Shown: in pieces, positions 60,020 through 62,518 of the stretch
Layout of the letters: each line of letters starts with the position of its first letter
Position numbering within the stretch: the first letter of the stretch is position 1
Assembly: GCF_006439355.1 (NCBI RefSeq)
Contig: NZ_VFTG01000031.1
Span: forward strand, 1 to 62,518
Direction of reading: 5' to 3'
Source: Mesorhizobium sp. B4-1-3
Lineage (GTDB): Bacteria; Pseudomonadota; Alphaproteobacteria; Rhizobiales; Rhizobiaceae
Length of the DNA stretch: 62,518 nt
Notes under the pieces: model-generated
What the model was told of the DNA's origin: nothing
Database searches by the model: none
Seen by the model: only the letters and a program-made list of their open reading frames with translations
Made by a program: the position numbers and the translations under genes

Positions 60020-60186
60020 CGTCCGCAAAAATGCCTCCGCAGGGAACCATGTGGATTGGATAGCCACAAGGCTAATGCGCTGGGGACATGGAGGTTCCTG
60101 TTGCCTCAGGAATTGTCGCTCGTTTCCGGTCGTCATTCGCGTCTCGTCTTTTGCTCCGGGCAGCCGCCGGGTCTTCGGTGCAGACG

Positions 60187-60453
60187 TCAGCCCACGTCCG
60201 AAGCCGACCGCGAAATGTGCTGTCTTGAGGTGACCAGGAGGACGCCGCCGGCACCGCGCGGATACCGAACGGCGATGCGTTCAATCCCGCTTGCCGCCGA
60301 CGTTCTTGACTTTGGTTGCGCGGCCGCTTCGAGATCGCGAGCCAGTTCAGACAGGCATCGGGGCATCGGTTCGTCGACAATGGTCTCGAATGCGGCAGTC
60401 AGTTCCTGAGCCAGCGTCGAGCGCTTGGGAGCGGCAGTTTGAGGCGCTGGCAT
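60187..60453 (-). CDS. nepR: NepR-like anti-sigma factor
   Basis: 88 residues if the ATG at 60453 is used; an in-frame ATG at 60486 would give 99. The core LAQELTAAFETIVDEPMPRCLSELARDLEAA matches the NepR helix-EP-x-P-helix pattern (first helix, 'EPMP', second helix). NepR holds EcfG inactive until the response regulator PhyR titrates it under stress. It lies directly upstream of the ecfG gene, and an EcfG-like promoter precedes it. No phyR is visible in this window. No clear ribosome binding site decides the start. Confidence 0.72.
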   Translation of the reverse strand: MPAPQTAAPKRSTLAQELTAAFETIVDEPMPRCLSELARDLEAAAQPKSRTSAASGIERIAVRYPRGAGGVLLVTSRQHISRSASDVG

Positions 60454-60457
60454 TATT

Positions 60458-61001
60458 ATGTCGTATCGAGGGAAGGACCTACTCATAACTACGCTAACAC
60501 AGCCGCCGCAACCGACAATCAGGACGAAGTTCCGCGAGGCGATGGCCAGGGTCTGCGCGCCGGTCAACATCGTCACCACCGACGGTCCGGCCGGGCGCGG
60601 CGGCTTCACCGCGACCGCCATGTGCAGCGTCTCCGACGGTCGGCCGATGCTGCTGGTCTGCATGAACAAACGCTCGGCGCAGACTAGCATGTTCCCCGCC
60701 AACCAACGCTTCTGCGTCAATGTGCTGACCCAGTTGCATATGCATCTGGCGGTAAAATTCGCCGGCGATCCGCGACACGGCCGAGCGCTGTCAGGCCGCG
60801 CGCTGGCAGACCATGCCGTCCGGCATGCCGGCGCTGCTCGACGCCATCGTCAGCTTCGACTGCGAGATCGCGCGGTGAACAAGGTCGGCATGTGATGTTC
60901 GGCGCGTCGTCGACATCCGCCACGGCAGCGACGAGGCGGCGCTGCTCTATGTCGGACGCAACTACATGCAGCCGAGCGCGCTGGGGAGTTTTGGGGGGTG
61001 A
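60458..61001 (+). pseudogene. hpaC: Frameshifted flavin reductase (HpaC-like) remnant
   Basis: The first frame encodes a recognisable flavin-reductase domain start: FREAMARVCAPVNIVTTDGPAGRGGFTATAMCSVSDG, then LLVCMNKRSAQTS and FCVNVLTQLHMHLAVKF. It loses frame near 60770. The next frame continues the family (ERCQAARWQTMPSGMPALLDAIVSFDCEIAR) to a stop at 60876. The family resumes in the original frame (VNKVG) and once more in another (VVDIRHGSDEAALLYVGRNY to the stop at 61001). At least three frame breaks show decay. HpaC reduces FAD/FMN for 4-hydroxyphenylacetate 3-hydroxylase; it sits opposite hpaR. Confidence 0.85.
60510..60533 (-). promoter_or_regulatory. EcfG-like promoter upstream of nepR
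   Basis: On the minus strand GGAAC (60533-60529), 16 bases, GTT (60512-60510); the spacer is one base shorter than in the other sites here. It lies inside the 5' part of the plus-strand flavin-reductase remnant, 24 bases before the ATG at 60486. It would give autoregulation of nepR-ecfG. Confidence 0.45.
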
Positions 61002-61086
61002 GGAGCGGTCCGCGAAGCGGACGAAAAGCCAATTGCTGGGCTTTTCGAGTGACGAACGCCCGGAGCCTGCGACGGGCCGGCCAACG

Positions 61087-61524
61087 TTACTCGGGAAGCG
61101 ACTCCGACTGGATCAGGCTCTCCAGCATGTCCAGCAGGCGCTCGTGCTCCTCGGCGCCGTAGCGCTTTTCGATGGCTTCGTAGATCGCAACGCGCTCCGG
61201 CGCGAGTTCCTCGATCAGTGCTACACCGGAAGGGCTGATGGCCAGCAGCGCGCGGCGGCCGTCATCCTTCACCTTGTTGCGGATGATGAACTCGCGCTCC
61301 TCCATCGCCTTGATGATGCGGGTGAGGCTGGGCGGCAGGATCGAGGCGCGGTTGGCGAGTTCGGTCGCCTCCAGCGGCCCGGACTCGGCTAGCACGCGCA
61401 GCACGCGCCATTGCTGCTCGGTAATATCGTGGCGGGCTAGCATCGGCCGGAAATGCGCCATGATCACCTCGCGGGCGCGAAGCAGAGCCATGGGCAACGA
61501 GCGGCGGGTGCTGGGCGGTAGCAA
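61087..61524 (-). CDS. hpaR: MarR-family repressor HpaR
   Basis: 145 residues, start TTG at 61524 with GGAG eight bases upstream (an ATG at 61491 is the alternative). The MarR winged helix is clear: ITEQQWRVLRVLAESGPLEATELANRASILPPSLTRIIKAMEEREFIIRNKVKDDGRRALLAIS. The opening RRSLPMALLRAREVIMAHFRPMLARHDITEQQWRVLR is characteristic of HpaR, the repressor of homoprotocatechuate degradation genes. It survives intact between two decayed hpa genes. Confidence 0.85.
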   Translation of the reverse strand: MLPPSTRRSLPMALLRAREVIMAHFRPMLARHDITEQQWRVLRVLAESGPLEATELANRASILPPSLTRIIKAMEEREFIIRNKVKDDGRRALLAISPSGVALIEELAPERVAIYEAIEKRYGAEEHERLLDMLESLIQSESLPE

Positions 61525-61724
61525 AATCAGGTCTCCGAAAATTCCAGTCCAGTACGATTCGCAACAAAGATCAGGGGCCGGATGGCGGCTATATTCGAGA
61601 TTTTGGCGGGAGCGGCAATCTCAGCCTGCAAGTTGCAGCCGCAGAGAGAGTGATACTTGATATTCCGGCGTCAAGATGTAATCCACATGTAAACTACAAG
61701 ACCGGTGCTGCCGGCGGAGGAAAC

Positions 61725-62062
61725 CTTGCCCATGTGGCGATCGAATATTCGGCGAATCTCGACGTGAAGGTCGACATGGGCGAGCTTTGCGCGCCGGTCT
61801 CGCGCACAATCCTCGAAACCGGGCTGTTCGAACCGGGCGGGGTCAGGGTGCGCGCCTTCCGCGCCGAAGCCTACGCTATTGCCGACCTTTTGCCTGAGAC
61901 GGTTTCATCGACATGAACTTCCGCATCGGCAAGGGCCGCAGCGCGGCGGAAAAGAAAAGCGCCGGCGAGGCGATCTTCGCGGCTGTCACCGACCATCTTT
62001 CCTCTCTGTTCGTCTCGGATTTCGGTTTGTTCGGAACGATCAGGCTTGCCTTTGCCGCCTAG
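61725..62062 (+). pseudogene. hpaF: Truncated 5-carboxymethyl-2-hydroxymuconate isomerase remnant
   Basis: After a GGAGG, the sequence reads (L)AHVAIEYSANLDVKVDMGELCAPVSRTILETGLF and AEAYAIADLLPE, close to the N-terminus of CHM isomerases. The expected ATG is replaced by CTT, however. Frame breaks near 61900; the family continues in another frame (FIDMNFRIGKGRSAAEKKSAGEAIFAAVTDHLSSLF) and then turns into unrelated sequence before a stop at 62060. It is therefore inactive. CHM isomerase acts in homoprotocatechuate meta-cleavage. Confidence 0.85.
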
Positions 62063-62380
62063 AGCTCCGCTCTTTGCGCCAATCGCCTGTTCAGGGGCGG
62101 GTGCAGCGGAACCTTGGTTCTTCTCTCGCTTAGCCTGCCGATCGGACGCAAGCTGCTCACCAGCTTCTAGGCCCAACTGCCGCGCCTTCCACTCGCCTGG
62201 ACCGAACGGCACAGCCGCCAGCCAAGCCATTCGCAAAACTGCACCGGCGGCGCCATCGAGCTACGCTGGCTCGACTGCACCGCCGGTCTTACGCCATTGC
62301 TTGGAAGGCACCTTAGTTTGGGAACACAGAACCTTCGGCGCGGCGTATCTCTATCGTCTGTCGATCAGATTGGAAGGCTG
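62063..62380. other. Unassigned stretch after the hpaF remnant
   Basis: About 320 bases. A minus-strand ORF crossing it (61871-62236) is lysine- and glutamine-rich and cannot be matched to a family; it also overlaps the isomerase remnant. It is probably debris of the decayed locus. Confidence 0.35.
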
Positions 62381-62518
62381 TCAGGCCGGAAGCGCACCCG
62401 ACTTCTTGGCCGTCCAGGTGGCGATATAATCCATCAGGCCTGGGCTGAGGCAGTCATAGGGTTCCAGCCCGATCGACTTCAGTTGGCCGCGGATGCCGTC
62501 CATGCGGCTCGGGTCGAC
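62381..62518 (-). CDS. C-terminal fragment of an unidentified protein
   Basis: The last 45 codons of a gene entering from the right edge: VDPSRMDGIRGQLKSIGLEP, YDCLSPGLMDYIATWTAK and KSGALPA, then TGA. Codon use fits the genome. The fragment is too short for me to name the family. It may or may not belong to the hpa remnant region. Confidence 0.6.
   Translation of the reverse strand, partial: VDPSRMDGIRGQLKSIGLEPYDCLSPGLMDYIATWTAKKSGALPA

Noticed and set aside
61871..62236. Minus-strand 121-codon ORF opposite the isomerase remnant
   Set aside because: Overlaps recognisable CHM-isomerase sequence on the other strand, and I could not match its Lys/Gln-rich translation to any family.
1..62518. 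tRNA, rRNA, CRISPR array, prophage or complete insertion sequence
   Set aside because: I looked for cloverleaf-like ends, regular repeat-spacer spacing, transposase motifs and terminal inverted repeats and saw none beyond the RIME-like palindromes.

Overview
The window looks like a replicon segment from a methylotrophic, autotrophy-capable rhizobial alphaproteobacterium (Mesorhizobium/Sinorhizobium relatives). The grounds are GC-rich codon use, a red-type (form IC) RuBisCO operon with CbbX, RIME-like intergenic palindromes, a NepR/EcfG general-stress pair, and a cbb-xox-pqq arrangement like the one I recall from S. meliloti pSymB. The genus is inferred, not proven.

Region 1 (1-28.7 kb) is a one-carbon module. 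The first 62 bases are the start of a glutathione-dependent formaldehyde dehydrogenase. Divergent from it is a PQQ-alcohol-dehydrogenase-associated ABC cluster of the PedA1A2BC type (461-5554). Then come cbbR and the Calvin-cycle operon cbbFPTALSXE, a thioredoxin-fold gene and cbbZ (6019-17018). Next are a cytochrome c, a NitT/TauT-type ABC transporter, lanthanide-type methanol dehydrogenase xoxF with xoxG and xoxJ, and pqqABCDE (17119-28647). The logic is methanol to formaldehyde (XoxF + PQQ + lanthanide, electrons to XoxG), formaldehyde towards formate and CO2, and CO2 fixed by RuBisCO.

Region 2 (28.8-42.1 kb, minus strand) is a catabolic operon. It holds a ribose-type sugar ABC transporter, an IclR regulator and a signal-less solute-binding-like protein. 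With them are an SDR, a CaiB-type CoA-transferase, an enoyl-CoA hydratase, an aldose-epimerase-like protein, a fused two-domain CoA-transferase and an SMP-30 lactonase. Sugar chemistry and CoA-thioester chemistry in one operon suggest an uncharacterised pathway.

Region 3 (42.2-49.6 kb) is hexuronate-like metabolism: two divergent mannonate-dehydratase homologues around a GntR operator pair, an SDR and an RraA-like protein. A class III aminotransferase and an FAD oxidoreductase follow.

Region 4 (50-60.5 kb) looks like a general-stress island. Six genes or operons are preceded by GGAAC-N16/17-GTT sequences typical of EcfG promoters, and the island includes an ecfG-nepR pair. The genes are a periplasmic aldehyde oxidoreductase (paoABC), a PPC-domain protein, an ATP-dependent DNA ligase, a metallophosphoesterase with a nucleotidyltransferase, and small proteins.

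Region 5 (60.5-62.5 kb) is a decayed homoprotocatechuate (hpa) locus: intact hpaR between frameshifted hpaC-like and hpaF-like remnants, then the C-terminus of an unidentified gene. I see no tRNA, rRNA, CRISPR array or intact insertion sequence.
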